Program-made: the position numbers and the translations under genes
Origin: Oxyruncus cristatus
Lineage: Eukaryota > Chordata > Aves > Passeriformes > Cotingidae
Direction: 5' to 3'
Assembly: GCA_013399855.1 (NCBI GenBank)
Contig: VXAY01003159.1
Location: 1-64,000, forward strand
Length of the DNA: 64,000 nucleotides
In this document: in pieces, positions 13,169 to 26,096 of the stretch
How positions within the stretch are numbered: the stretch's first letter is position 1
How the letters are laid out: each line of letters begins with the position of its first letter
Notes under the pieces: model-generated
Seen by the model: only the letters and a program-made list of their open reading frames with translations
Told to the model about the DNA's origin: nothing
Databases searched by the model: none

Positions 13169-16100
13169 AAATGGGCAGGAAAAAATTCAAGTGCAAATTA
13201 AACACTTGTTTAAAAAGTTTTTAAACCCCCCAACTTTTTCCCAGTATTGTATTAACTACGTATAAAACTTCACTTTACAAAAAAAGCTTTGGGAAAAAGC
13301 TCTAAAGGTCATTTTTTTTTAAAGTATTTGTCAGAAGTTCTTGGAAACAGTGAAATCTGTAAATAGAAATTGCAATAGTTGTCATTTAACAATGCACATT
13401 GCAACAGAAATGAATTTAAAAGCATCACTGTGGGTCATGGTCTATAATCTATGTATTCTTGAACTATGCAAGCCAATAGCACTTGAGTTCCTGGGGATAT
13501 GACTGATCTTAGTGTGTTGTTTGCACTTGCCATAGTTTAGCATACTTTTAACAAAGACTCACACTTGTAATGGAATAAGAGTATTTCAAAAGCTGTGGAA
13601 CAAAAGTGGTTACCTTGTCAGTATTTTCATTATTAATTTCCATTAAGATCATAAATGACAAAACTGAGAAGGAAAATTCACATCCCACTTCTCTCATAAA
13701 TGAGACTCATCTCAAATTAATGTGTGAAAAGGAAGCCAATTAGCAGAACATTGTTAGACTTTGAAATGTTCAGATACTCACTTAAAAACATCACATTCAC
13801 CCAGAAAACTATGCACAGAACAGACACTATGGTACCACTGAGCTTTGTTACTGGATGTACGACTCGCAGCTTGTCTAATTGCTAACTGCAAATTCTAACC
13901 CTCAGCAACAAAAATATTTGGACAAACCAGGGGTTATGTGGAAGATGAAAAACAACATCATTTTAAAAGCACTTAAGGGGTAAGAAAATGTAGCTATGCT
14001 TTACAGTAATTTTAACTAAAAACAGATGGTGAATTTCTCAGAAAATTGTTTACATTATCTTCTATTCATCTTAGCTACAACAGACATAATAATCAGGACA
14101 TCTACTAGTTGTGAATGGCTTCCACTGTAAGAAGAAATGAAAAAAAAATGGCAATTTTGGGTATATCATGTGATAACTGTGGATGAAAAGCAAATATTAC
14201 AAGCATGACCATGGAATTTAATTACTGTAGACAGTTATCTTGCCCTTGTTTGCATGAAAACTCACTAACATCAATTCAGATTGCTGCTGTGTATAATGGT
14301 CCCTTCCACTGCCACTAATCAGCCACAGCAAAATAAAATAAATAGTGAAATAAATTTTCCTCTGGTAAAACATATATTTAGAGACTTTTCAATCCACTCT
14401 TTAATAAATTATGAACTTCAATAAAATATAAGCCCATAAGACCAAAGCCCTTCTCTATTACCCTTGTGTAATTGCTACACAAGCTAAGTTTGCCCAACAG
14501 GTCCAACTGTCCATCTCACTTGCTCCTGGAGTTTCAAGTCAAATGTGTTACTATAGATTGTGTTATCAACTAGAGCTGAAATCAGCTTTGCCAGTTACAG
14601 ATGTTTTCACTTTTTTTCGTATATATGTAATATGTTACAAAGATTGTTAAATGAGAGCTTATTTACCATCTAATGATGGAAAGCTATAGTTGTTCTCTCT
14701 CAATTTTCAGGTTTTTTATTTATCCCCAATAAATACTCACAAATGTCTGCAGTTTCTCACTGTTGCTCTGTGTCAGAGCCACAGCCACAAGCTTTCAGAG
14801 AAAGATGCGATCTTAGCATACACATTTCTACCATTTTTATCTGATACTTGTCATTACCTAAACATAATTTGTTTACTTAAAGAACCAATTTACTGTGATC
14901 ATTTCATGTTTAGATATAGGGCTGAATATAGTACACTCTTAAAATAGGTATGAGAAAATGGATATGAAAGAAAATACTAATTTTCCTGGGAAAACAGGCA
15001 CTGAGACAGGAATGCAGAAATTACTGAAAAAACACATTCAATTCCCACAGAAACTTAAACCATTTATTTTTGTATATAGTACAATACATTTTTAAAGTAT
15101 TGCCTGCTTATTCACAGTGGAAAGTAGCATACAACCAGACTTACATACTGCAGTGCTCTAATTAATTTTGTCTTATTCAAATAACTAATTGTGTGAAAAT
15201 TATCTGAACTCTTCTTCAAATGCATTAACTGTTTGAAAATAATCCACTCATTCTCTTCTGCATCTCTTCCCATTTCACTCTTTTTTCATTATTATTTAAA
15301 TGAATTTCTATTTTCCAGCTTTAACAGTTCCACAAAGGAAACTGGAATAATAATATTCAGATTGTGTTAATGCTCATGTTATGCTTGATTGATTCAGTGT
15401 CCTCCTAAATGTTTTTATTATCACATAGACACAAACTATGTAAATTTCTAAGGATTTGGGGCAAGAAAATCTATGGAAGCCCTATTTCAGTTTAATTTAT
15501 TTGTGAATGCTTTTATTCATTACTGTCAAAAAAGTTTCACTACAATTTAAAAACTCCAAATAGCAAGGCAAATGCTCTAAAACCTGGTCCCATGCCCAGT
15601 GAAGTGAACTTGGATTTAACTGGATAATGAACAGGAGGGATCAGAGGAGTGTGATGCATCTCAATTGGCTTGACTGACCAAAAGGACTGCTTTCTATTTA
15701 ATAAACACTAGTGTAAAAACCAGATTACACAAAACAGTGTTACTATATAATTTGAACCCAAGTTTTCTGTACGTTATGAAATGGAAGACTTAAAGAGTGA
15801 TCTTATTTTTGAACAGATAAATTGCACTTCACAGAACAAAGGGATGAATCAAAATATCATGTTCATAGGTTAATAGGTTCATAGTTTATCACATCTATAA
15901 AAAAGAAGTGTTAATATCTTAATTGAAGACCCTTTTTTAAAGAAATTACTTTAGGGAAGTACCTTTTCTAGCTTAAATTGGGAAAAAATACTTCAGGGGC
16001 CTCTATTCTACATTATCATACACTATTCTGAACTATAGGTGATTCATTTTTCAAGAATTATTTGGTAGTACTTTAAGTTTGTGGCTGCTTTCAGTTTCTA

Positions 16101-16530
16101 TCTTAAGCCTGAGTAAAATGACACCAGTAAATGGCCATAACCCAAAATAGTTTTAATTCAACTTGCTTGCCTGACTTATTTTAAAAGTGTTCTAACACAT
16201 CAGGTGGATTCAGAACACGATGGGAACAGTAAAGTCACCAGCAGACTCAGTTATTTATATTTTCTGGCCTCAGCATCATCTCTCTAGGGTGCAAAATTCC
16301 TTCCTATATGTTTGTACAGTTGTTTACTCAATACGACTGTGTGTTGCTGTTCACCCTCTCAAACAAAACAGAACAGTCTATAAACAGGAAAAAAAATCTC
16401 TTGTCCTGGTTCACAATAGTTATATGGCACCATAGTTCACCATGATACACTGCAATTAAAAGGGAAGAGACAAACCTACGTTTCAAGGTCATCCATAATC
16501 CTTCCTTCATCAACGCTAACATTCATATAA

Positions 16531-16554
16531 TGTGTATATATATATATATGTGTG
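16531..16554. repeat. (TA)n microsatellite flanked by TG
   Basis: TGTG, then seven TA units, then TGTGTG. Confidence 0.9.
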
Positions 16555-16910
16555 CATTTTACTTGATAAAATGAAAATTCAGGTTATTGAATTGTTTATA
16601 GTATCTGACGTATTTGTTGGTTCACTCATTTTTCATGTCCAACAAGAAATTTGGGAATCTGACGCTAGGTTTTGGATTTGGGTCTGCTCACAATGAAATA
16701 GAAGAAGGGAATAAATCAGTAAACAGAAGGTTGTATTAATCTTGCAGCCACCTTAAACAAACCTCACTGAGAAGCTTATTCAGAATGCAATTAATCTTAG
16801 GTATTTGGTTTGGTCTTTTTCTGACAGTTTTGAGAAAAGTGACAGGGAACACATGGGACAGATTATTAGAGAAATTTAACCTCAAAAGGGGAGAAAGTGT
16901 TTTATGTTAC

Positions 16911-16985
16911 CTCCTGGTTAGCAGCAGCTAGTTCTTCTTCCAGTGCAGAGACTCTTTCTAAAGAAACCCTCAGTCGTTCCCTTAC
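16911..16985 (-). CDS. PPFIA2: PPFIA2 coding exon (VRERLRVSLERV exon), liprin-alpha-2 coiled coil
   Basis: A 75-nt phase-0 exon encoding 25 residues, from VRERLRVSLERVSALEEE to LAAANQE. It directly continues the ALDEK end of the 27213-27377 exon. The acceptor is TTTTCTTCTAG, with a good pyrimidine tract, and the donor is CAGGAG/GTAACA. The sequence is a continuing coiled-coil heptad pattern and matches PPFIA2 rather than PPFIA1 as remembered (RVSLERVSALEEELAAANQE). Unusually, the first six exon bases are GTAAGG, so the acceptor and a donor-like motif sit side by side (CTAG/GTAAGG). The exon is a multiple of three, so skipping it would remove 25 residues without a frameshift. The following exon (expected to start IVALREQ) was not found in 1-16910. 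Confidence 0.95.
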
Positions 16986-17940
16986 CTAGAAGAAAAATCA
17001 AAATATATGCAGTAACGTAATTTCTATTAGTCTTTATATAATCTGCCATATGCACTACTGTATGTCCTGCCAGTCCATTTGCAGGCATGTGTGTTGCACC
17101 CTTTCATGAGACATACTGTGTAGTAAACATTTAAACCTAACTATAAGAAGAGTTAACCCATTAAAATAGGTGTCAAATTTTAAATGCCATATTGCTGTTC
17201 CACAGTCTGCCTATAATTTTATGGAACACATAGCTAATGCTAATATTTTAAGACCACATTAGGCATAAAAATAAAACTTTCACAATTATCTTTTGCAAAG
17301 GATAAGGAAAAATAACATTTGCAGGTTTTTTAAGTCCACTCCACAGAAGATAACTAGTCTGTTTAAAGTAACTGAATGCAAAAAAATTTGTTGCAAAAAT
17401 AAGTTGCAGCATTGCCTTCAGGCACACATACTATCGATTTTTTAATATCATCATGCGTTTGTTTCGGTTTTGCAAAAAGTCATAAACAGTGTATGCTCTC
17501 ACAAGCAGAAAAGTCCACTGTGTTTGCACCAATTTCATAAATAACCTATTCTGTTCTAAGGACATTTATGATCTACTAAATTGTTATTACTACTACAATT
17601 TTAATTATTACTCAACATTTATTATCAATAATTAATGATAACCTAATACCTCTGAAGACGTATTTACTGCTGTTTGAGTGCTCTGGCTCAGCGTCAGCTC
17701 ATGTAGCAAGAGACAATCTGAGCTGGCAATGTAGTTGCAGTCTCCCAGTACAATCAAAGGCAAATCAGACCTGAAAGGAACTCCAGTGCTGTGTGTGAGT
17801 GACTCTCTGTCCTGACTATTAAGGGACCTGTAGCAACTCCTCTCCTAAACTATATAATTTCACTAGGCACCTCACATTACATGACTTTACAACCTGGCTA
17901 GTCAGTCAATGCTCAGGATATATTTCTATACATGTTCCAG

Positions 17941-18040
17941 CTACACTGCAGCAGTGCTGTTCCAGCTGCTCATCCCAGGATATTTAATGCTATCAGCAAT
18001 GTTTGTAGGGTAAGGTAGCACACTCTATTAGACCAAAAGG
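17941..18040 (-). repeat. Possible ancient amniote dispersed repeat
   Basis: Read on the minus strand, the segment has GGTCTAATAGAG, TGCTACCTTACCCTACAAA and AAATATCCTGGGATGAGC in order, then AACAGCACTGC. This order resembles an old repeat common in turtles and crocodilians (TAATAAAAGATATTACCTCACC, then AATATCCTGGGA, then AACAACACTGC). The match is from memory and degenerate. Confidence 0.35.
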
Positions 18041-20811
18041 CGTAGCTGGAAAACAAAGCAAAACAAAAATCAATGTTTCATGTACAATAGAACATTATAG
18101 ATTTTCATGCACTTAACAACTGTTTTCACACCCTTGAAAAACACAGGGGATCCCTGAAAAGGTTATAAATGTCCTAATGCTTTCATATTTTTTCCAGTGA
18201 TAACTTTTAGTCAAATATTGTTTCCTTACATATGTTATTTTCCATTACTACTGAGGGAAGTGAGATTTTACAAGCAGACTCACTATATTCCAACAATGAT
18301 TTAGACTTTATTAGATGAAAAGTACTTAACAAAACTATAACATAGTGTGTTTGCTAAATTTTAAAACTAAATCTAAAGATGAAATACATATTCAGGAAAT
18401 GAACACTTAGGAATAAAACTCTTCAGCCTTTCTAACAGATGCAAATATAGTTGCTTATGCAGTACTTGGAGCTTTTTGCTCCTCTTTACATAGTTCAGCT
18501 TTATTAAAAAAGCCCAAAATTTGAGAATTTATTTTATGTATTCACAGAAATTATTTGAATAAAACTACAGTTTTACTGTACACAAAACAATATTGCTAGT
18601 CTTAAGGGAACAGAAATCACAGGTGATTTTCTCAAAGGAGCAGGAGATAAGCAAACTGAAGAGTAGTTAGCTGTAAGAAACATTAAATTATCAAGATTAA
18701 AAGGAATCTTTAGTTTTTAGTCCCATTTCTGATTTATTAATTTCCCTCTGTTCCTTCAACACTATTAGACTGAAAATATCAACTGTTAATGTTTTCAAAG
18801 ATGCATGTTGTAGCTTAAATGGATATTTCCTGTAGGGTGTGTCTATCTAATCAATAGCTGAGCTGCAGTAACTGTTTGCCTGTTCCTCACTTGAAGTAAA
18901 TGAAATTTAAGACATCCTGACTTGCCAGTGACTGAGCAATCTTGGAGAGGCAGTGGTAAGAGTGAAAATTGCTACAAATTTTCATGACTGTTTCAACTGT
19001 TTTCATATGTCGGTACAACAAAACACAGTGAAAAAATGCAATGGAACTAAAAAGGTTTTTGCTCTTTATTAAATTTTTGTGCTATTTTTCATCAAAAGTG
19101 TATGTAAACACTTTTAGTCATGAAGCTTGCTGTCCAAAATGAGCTACATAATTCCTGGAAAACGTCCTTGTTAAGCTGAAGATTTATGGTAGTAACCTAT
19201 GACCTATTATTTTATATAATTTATTTTTTTGTTATTCAAAACTAATGCACTTGGAATAGGTAAAATTAATTTGAAGTATTACATTTATTAATGTTAATGT
19301 ATTACTAACTTCCATCTAATTTTATTTTTCATAAAAGTGTTTCCCACCAAATATATAATGCATCCATTATTCTGGATATAATTGAAAAATTTTAATTGTT
19401 TAAATAGTAGAAGTATTTCTTACTTCATTTGTCTTTCTTTTTTCCTGTTTTTTAGAATCATATTTTGCTTGAAAATCTGTATTATTTCTCCAATTCTTCT
19501 ACCAGCTTCCCAGGTCTGCTCGATGACCTCTTTCCATACCCATGTCAATGAAAAGTCCAAGGTGGTGTGAGTCCACCACCTGGTACTCGTATCTTTCCTC
19601 CTACCATACCTCCACCTTTCCAGAGGTTTCCCGAATCCCTTTGTGGATTCCCAAACTCTCTTTCTGTACCCTGTTTCTCTTTCCACCACCATTTATGTCT
19701 TTCATTAGCTCTCCATTATTAAGGTCCATGCCCCACCAGTGAGGGGTGTAGATCTGTCTTCAAGAGGCCCAACTTCAACCTCCCTAACCACACAGCCTGT
19801 AGACAACAATTTCTCAATGAGAATCTCAGCTTAGATGTAAAAAAACCACAGAAAAATTAGCCATCTTTCTGGCTTCAATCCTTTAGTCTGCAAGCACTGC
19901 TAAGGGACAAGATGATTGAGAAGAAATTGCAAACTGCAAAATGGCAGTTGTTAAAAATCAGAATGAAATACAATGAATTGGTAATTTTACTAGAAATTTT
20001 CGTAAGTCTTCTGAAATGCCAACTTATGTAAACTTTTTTAAAGGATGTTCAAGTTTTATAAAGGATAATGCATCTTTTAAAAAATACATTATAATATGTC
20101 TGAAACTGGCATTTACTTTGAATGGTGTTAGAAACTTGCAAACCAACTAGACCACATTACTGATGATGTCACAGCACCACAGGCAGCTGGAATCAGAAAA
20201 ATGACCCTTAAACTTTACACGCTGTGGCACTGTAGAACTGAATCCTGGTGGGTTTTATACAGACATTTTAAAGCCCGAAAACAACATTTTCTGTGTTATA
20301 ACAGCACTCCGATCTGAAGGAGAAATCTGCCCAGAAGCTGTAACTGTATTTCTCATTATAAATTTGTTTCTCAGCCATATACAAATGCATTGCAAGGGAT
20401 TTTGTATTGAATTCCCTCTTACAATTTATATTTACAGCAAAAAAAACCAAAGAGAACCATCCTCATTTCTGAGATGTGGGAAAGAGTGGTGTTCCTGGTC
20501 ACTATCCTAGTAGAGAAAAAGGAGATAGAACAAGTGCAAAATATTTTTATCTGATAACTTTAGTTTGTTGGGGTTTTTTATATGATGAATGCAAACTAGT
20601 GATTAGAATATTATATTGTTTTCTATTTTCCAGAAGTGAATGTAAATGAATAAATATATTTTCTATGAATTAAGTTGCATGCACTTCACAAATAACATAC
20701 TGTTTCTGTTTTCTTGGGCAAAAAGATAGGCTTTACTAAAAAAGGTTTCATAAAGTAAGACTAATCAGATGTCATCTGATTTATCAGAACATGCGTCTTT
20801 AAAGGACAAAT

Positions 20812-21178
20812 ACCTGGAGAATAGAAGGCTCTGGGGAGACATTATAGCACCTTCCACTACCTAAAGCAGGCTTACAAGAAAGCTGGAGAGGAAGTTTTTA
20901 CAAGGGCTTGAGTGGACACAGTAAAATGGCTTCAAACTGAAAGAGGGCAGCTTTAAACTGGATATTAGGAAGAAATTCTTTACTGTTAGGGTAGTTAGAT
21001 GCTGGAACAGGTTGTCCACAGAAGCTGTGGATACCCCATCCCTGGAAGTGTTCAAGGCCAGTCTGGATGGGGTTCTGAGCAACCTGTTCCAGTGGAAGGT
21101 GTCCCTGCCCATGGCAGGGGGTTGGAACTAGATGATCTTTAATGTTCTTTCCAACCAGACTATTCTCTGATTTATGAT
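20812..21178 (+). mobile_element. CR1 LINE 3' fragment, about 0.37 kb
   Basis: Plus-strand CR1 tail. It includes the sequence for the ORF2 C-terminus (TGGATATTAGGAAGAAATTC; ATGCTGGAACAGGTTGTCC; CCCTGGAAGTGTTCAAGGCC) and the 3' UTR (GGTTGGAACTAGATGATCTT, TTCTTTCCAACC), ending in a degenerate octamer. The 3' UTR differs from that of the 1850-2735 copy, so it belongs to another CR1 subfamily. Open frames on the opposite strand are shadows. Confidence 0.92.
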
Positions 21179-22164
21179 TGCAGTGCCACAGAAGCAGCAG
21201 AAAAGGGTTTCTCTTCCACATTAGAAGGTTGCTCTCTCCTTGTTAGGGGGTATATCCAAAATGTGCAAAGATGACTGGGTATTTCTCTGGATTTTAAATG
21301 TAAACACATTATCTTGAAATGTAACATAGTCAATGTCATGTTAGTACTGCTGTCGGTGCAAAATATCACCCATCTTTCTCTGTCTCCTAGCAACAGCTTC
21401 CCACTTTTTTGCTTGCTGTCAAATTTGTTTCTTCATTCTCTCCAGATCTGCATCTCATAAAGAGCTTTTAAAAAACACTTCCACACTAGAATTGAATCAC
21501 TTTCTTTTTTTTCATGAACAGTCTATTGAATAAAAGCTCTCCTCATTACCTGCTAATGAATAAAAAGGTAGTGGTAATGTTGACCTGAATAGGCTGCTTT
21601 TATTTGCAAGCATATTAGGTATATTTTTCTATAATTAATTAATCTTAAGAGAACCAGTGGTTTTTGATTTTTAGCTAAGACACCTGGTAGCTGCTCTCCT
21701 TTGTGAAGATCAACAGGACTCTTTTCTTACAACATTGACCAAAAAACTGGGTTTAGAGAAGAAGTGCATTCAAACAGTTTCTTCTTTCCAAATGCACAGT
21801 TTAAATGTTGAACACAAAGTTTGAATCAAAATAGGAGAAAGATATGCAGGACAATAAACACGTTCAGACAGATATTAAGTCAATTATAGCTATAGAATGG
21901 CATAAATAAGATAACATTTTTTCTATCTTTTGTTCCTCCTGAATTGCATGTAAGGACTGTGTATTTCCTGACTTAATCTATATTCAATCTCTATTCTAAC
22001 TAGGAAGTTAATCTGAGCTTCTATTTTTATTCAACTCTAATGGCATCTAGTAAATATTGTCTTCATTTGCTGCTTTATAAACTATTCCATGTATATTCAG
22101 ATATAATATCCCAAAATATTTCATAGGGCTGTCTTACATTAGCCACACTACTTTTCATTGCATG

Positions 22165-22180
22165 AAAAAAAAAAAAAAAA
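22165..22180. repeat. Poly-A run (16)
   Basis: Homopolymer run; no SINE or processed pseudogene is recognised upstream of it. Confidence 0.9.
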
Positions 22181-23699
22181 CCAAAGAAAGATACCAGCTA
22201 CTTAGCAGCAGTAAGAGTAGTGTTTGTGAACTGTAGCATTTAGAAGGTCAGGTGTGAATAAATGAAGAGAGGTTTCCAATTTATGAATACAACTGCAAAT
22301 TTCAACTAGTTTATGCAATAGCAAAGACTATAAGAAATGCTAAGTCAGAATTTCACATTGATCCTAGTCTGAATCACTCCAAACCTCTACTGTTTAAAAC
22401 TTCACTTTTTTTTTAACAATGCTCATGGTTTGTGAGACGTAACCTAACCTTACACTTAGGAAATCAGTCACTGAATTTAACTTAGAACATGATGAAAATA
22501 TAGAATTGGTAGCAGAACTGCCCATGTCCCATGTTTTCATATTTCTAAAACTGTTAGCATAATTAGATATACAAAAATTTTTGAAAACATGTATAGCTTC
22601 TGTCAAATTAAATTTCTAAATAAAATGCAGTAAGTGCAGTATCAATTTAATTTGCTGTGACACAACTTAGCCAGGGAGACACAATGAGATTTCTTTGAGG
22701 GACAAATAAAATGGTAAATACTCATAAACTAAATCAACTCTTTCATTACTCCCATGCCCTAAAGTAAAAATTCCCACAAAACACACTACAGGAAGACTGT
22801 TGTTTGGAACTGCTAGGATCTCATATGGATAGTGGGGTAAGACTAGCAGCATATTCTTACCACCTTCTACTCACTAGGCAGTACCTACTGGCTTCAGCCA
22901 AACAGGACTGTCTTTCTTGCATGGGAAGCTCATGACAACCTTTCATTCTACAGGGTATGAAGGGATGCTGAAGGAGCTGTCAGACACTGAAACAGCTGTC
23001 AATGACAGTCATACTTTCTCAGAATAATGCAATCATGGCTGTGATCTCTCCATTCTGGACAAAAGTTTAAGGCAAAGCCCAGAGTTCATGTAATACATAG
23101 AGAGCCAATAGACTTTGTGAAATAAGGCATCATTCCTGATTCTTATTATACTTAAGCAAGCCTCCCTAGAAATTAATGTTTTATTTATCACCTTTGATTC
23201 TGCTTAGCAATTTTCATTGTATTTTGTTATAGTAATGAGGATTTGTAGTTCTTGTACTGTGCACCTACCAAACCTTTTATGATCAGTCAAGTTTAGTGGC
23301 AGAGCTTGTTACAACACCTTCAGAAGTTTTAGTGTAGGAAGCGACAACATGAAAGAAAATTTGCATTCAGGAAGAATGTTAAGATTTTCTTCATATTTTT
23401 GTAAATCCAAAGGGAAAAAATTTTTATGAAAATATTTTGTTATGCTTTTCCAAGAATGTAACAGCTAAATTAGTAGTTTCAGTGTCAACATCTTTTATGA
23501 AGAAAAAAATTGAAGTTTTCATTATTCATTTTCAAAGGGTCATGACACATTTTTAGTGCACTTTTGACAGTTTATCTTCAGCTTTGTGTGCATTTTTTGA
23601 TGGGGCAGTGTTTATTTCCTGTGACATCAGTGTATCATATACCATGTTTTCTTGCCTCACTATTTACTGTAAAGTTCTGTCCATGGGCCTTCCTGAACA

Positions 23700-24900
23700 T
23701 AGAAGCAGAGTCTGTGGGAGTGAAGCATAATCCACAATACAGGAGGACAAGACATATGCGAGTCAAAGGAAGGGGATCACTGGCATCCAAGGATGACAAG
23801 AGACTTGATTGGTATGTCATAGTGAGGCCTTTTTCATCTTTGAAAATAATGGAAGTCTGGGAGATTTCTGAGGAATGGAAAACACACAGATGTTGTGTCC
23901 ACCATCATGAAATACAGGAATTATCCTGGGAAGATCCAGGAAAGTAAAAGCTGGTCAGTACAGGGAAGGTTATTGAACAAATCTTCCCGTAAGCATTTCC
24001 AGGCACATAAAGGACAAGATGGTGATTGGTAAGAGCCAGCATGATTTTGTCAAAGCCAAACGATATCTGGCCAACCTTATTCCCTTGCATGATGAGAAGA
24101 CTGGCTCCATGGATGAGGGGAGAACAGTGACTGTTTTTTACTTTGTCTTTACTAGCTTTCTGCGAGATCTTCCATTTATCCAGAGACAAAATGGTGAGAT
24201 ATGAATTGGTGAAGTGGATTCCACAGTGTATAGAAACTTGGCTGGACTGCAATGTGCAGAGGTTTGACACAATGTCCATTGACTTTGACAAATGACAAAG
24301 TCCATGTGGCATCTCACTGCAATGAAAGGAATAACCCCAAGGAATGGGATGGGCTTGGGCAAGAGAAATAAGTTTTGTAGAAAAGACCTAGGGGCAAATA
24401 ACTCCAGAACATAGCTTGGTCAGAGGGCTGGAGGAAATGATTATTACCCTCCAGACTTTTGAGGCTGGCACAAGAAAGGCACTGACAGACTTCAATGAAG
24501 GCCCACCAAGTTGGACATGGGTTAGAGCACATGGCATATGAGAGAGGCTAAGAGAGTTGGGTCTGGTCACAGTGAAGAAGGGAAGGTTCATGGGAAACTT
24601 TATTGCTGTCCACAACTAGCTAACCAGAAGACATGGTGGAAACAAAGCCAGCTTTGTCTTGCAGATGTAGAGTGACAGGACAACAGAGAACATATGCAAG
24701 GCTCATCAACAGAAATTCCAGATAGGTATTATGGGAAAAAAATTACAATGAGGGTGGTGAAACCCCACAATAGGTTTTCTGCTTAGAGATATCCAGGAAC
24801 TGATTGGACAGGGCCCTAAGCAACCTGGAACAGTTGGCCATGCTTTGAGCAGGAGTTTGGGCCAGATGTCTCCTAGGAGGTCCAACCCACTCTCTACTAG
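23700..24900 (+). mobile_element. CR1 LINE, degraded, about 1.2 kb with RT-domain remnant
   Basis: The longest CR1 copy in the window, in plus orientation. The frame at 24019-24204 reads VIGKSQHDFVKAKRYLANL and then DEGRTVTVFYF, which corresponds to the CR1 reverse-transcriptase segment with the SQHGF-like motif. Downstream sequence resembles the ORF2 C-terminus, and the tail near 24780-24900 (ACTGATTGGACAGGGCCCTA; GGGCCAGATGTCTCCTAGGA) resembles the 3' end but lacks clear octamers. Many stops and frameshifts show it is old. The left boundary is uncertain, between about 23690 and 23800. Confidence 0.8.
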
Positions 24901-25947
24901 TGCTTGAATAGCTTCAGCAAAGCTTTATAGGTAGATTGATATCTTATTTCTGAAGGGTCTGAAACAAATCTAACTTACATAATTTTTCTGTCACCATGCG
25001 GTGACTCACATGCCATAAAAAAATTTTTTAGCACATTTGGGTGTATGCAGTCTTTTTTACTTTCATTATTTTTGAATAAAAATCACAATAATGTTGACAG
25101 TGTGTGGTACAATGTGAAAGCATTATATTATCAGGTATCTGGATGATACATAAAATGTCTTTGATCCAATCTTTCTGGAGACACTAAAACATAAACACAT
25201 AACTTTATACAGGATTTGTACTTGAAAATAATGTGTGTTAGGTTTATAACAATTTTTTAAAAAATAATTTATTAAACTGTTTGCTTGATTGATCTTGGAA
25301 TGGTTTATAATAAAAATATGATTTATTGTATCAAAATAAAAAAGATTCAACACATAGGTAACTAGCAGGTAGGAAAAAGTAATTTTGACCAATCAATTTT
25401 AAAACTTGTTTTATTATGCAACAATTCTCCTGTTAATATGATTGCAGATGGTGGATTTTTCTACACTGATAATTATCATTACCACTGGGACAGGAACCCA
25501 TTATATATATGTGTACCTGTGTCACTCCAAATGTTTTTAATGTGCTGAATACTGATTTTTAACATTACATTAAAACAATACAAAAATAGAATTTTCAATA
25601 ATATAGGTAAAAATATTACATTTAGCTTCAATCTAATTCTGCACAATCATTTTCAAAATGGGATGTAAAACAAACTGCATAGTACCTAAACACTAAAACA
25701 TTCACAAAATAAAATGTGTAAGAGGTACACAACTTCTGAATAATCAGAATCTCTTTCAAGTTTAGTTCTTATTATATTTATCCAACACAGTGTTAGAAAG
25801 TACAAAAGCTGGAGAGCTTCCTACTCTAGTTCTATCAATATTTAAAGTGCTGGATATAAGATCAAAGATCTGACCATAAATCCGATCAATACTCAAAAGA
25901 ACTTTTTAATAATACAGGATTTTTAAAGTCTCAGTGTCATCCAAAAG

Positions 25948-25973
25948 CTTCTTATAATTGCTTCTTATAATTG
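25948..25973. repeat. 13-bp perfect tandem duplication beside a CR1 5' junction
   Basis: CTTCTTATAATTG occurs twice in direct succession, ending exactly where recognisable CR1 sequence begins. It could be replication slippage or a scar of integration. Confidence 0.85.
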
Positions 25974-26096
25974 AGACTGGATGTGGCACTTACAGCCATG
26001 GTCTAGTAATCACGGTGGTGTTGGATCAAGGATTGGACTTGATGATCTTGGGGGTCTTTTCCAATCTGGTTGATTCTATGATTCTATGATTCTATA
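25974..26096 (+). mobile_element. CR1 LINE 3' tail with three ATTCTATG-type octamers
   Basis: About 120 bp of CR1 3' UTR (GGATTGGACTTGATGATCTT, GGGTCTTTTCCAATCTGG) followed by ATTCTATG, ATTCTATG and ATTCTATA. It starts immediately after a 13-bp perfect tandem duplication (25948-25973). Confidence 0.9.

Larger units (their letters stand above)
1..16910 (-). other. PPFIA2: PPFIA2 intron 3' of the VRERL exon (incomplete)
   Basis: Begins at the GTAACA donor after 16911 and runs out of the window. It holds a long CR1 copy (about 1850-2735), a CR1 tail (13096-13168), a perfect 64-bp tandem duplication (9232-9364), AT-rich simple sequence near 5540-5690 and several small hairpins. No further liprin exon was found on the minus strand and no coding exon on the plus strand. 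The stretches 2740-9230, 9365-13090 and 13170-16910 show only AT-rich intronic sequence and short chance reading frames. Confidence 0.8.

Noticed and set aside
17640..17940. GC-richer block that looked exon-like
   Set aside because: No open frame of useful length on the minus strand with liprin-like residues and no paired splice sites; perhaps part of the neighbouring old repeat.
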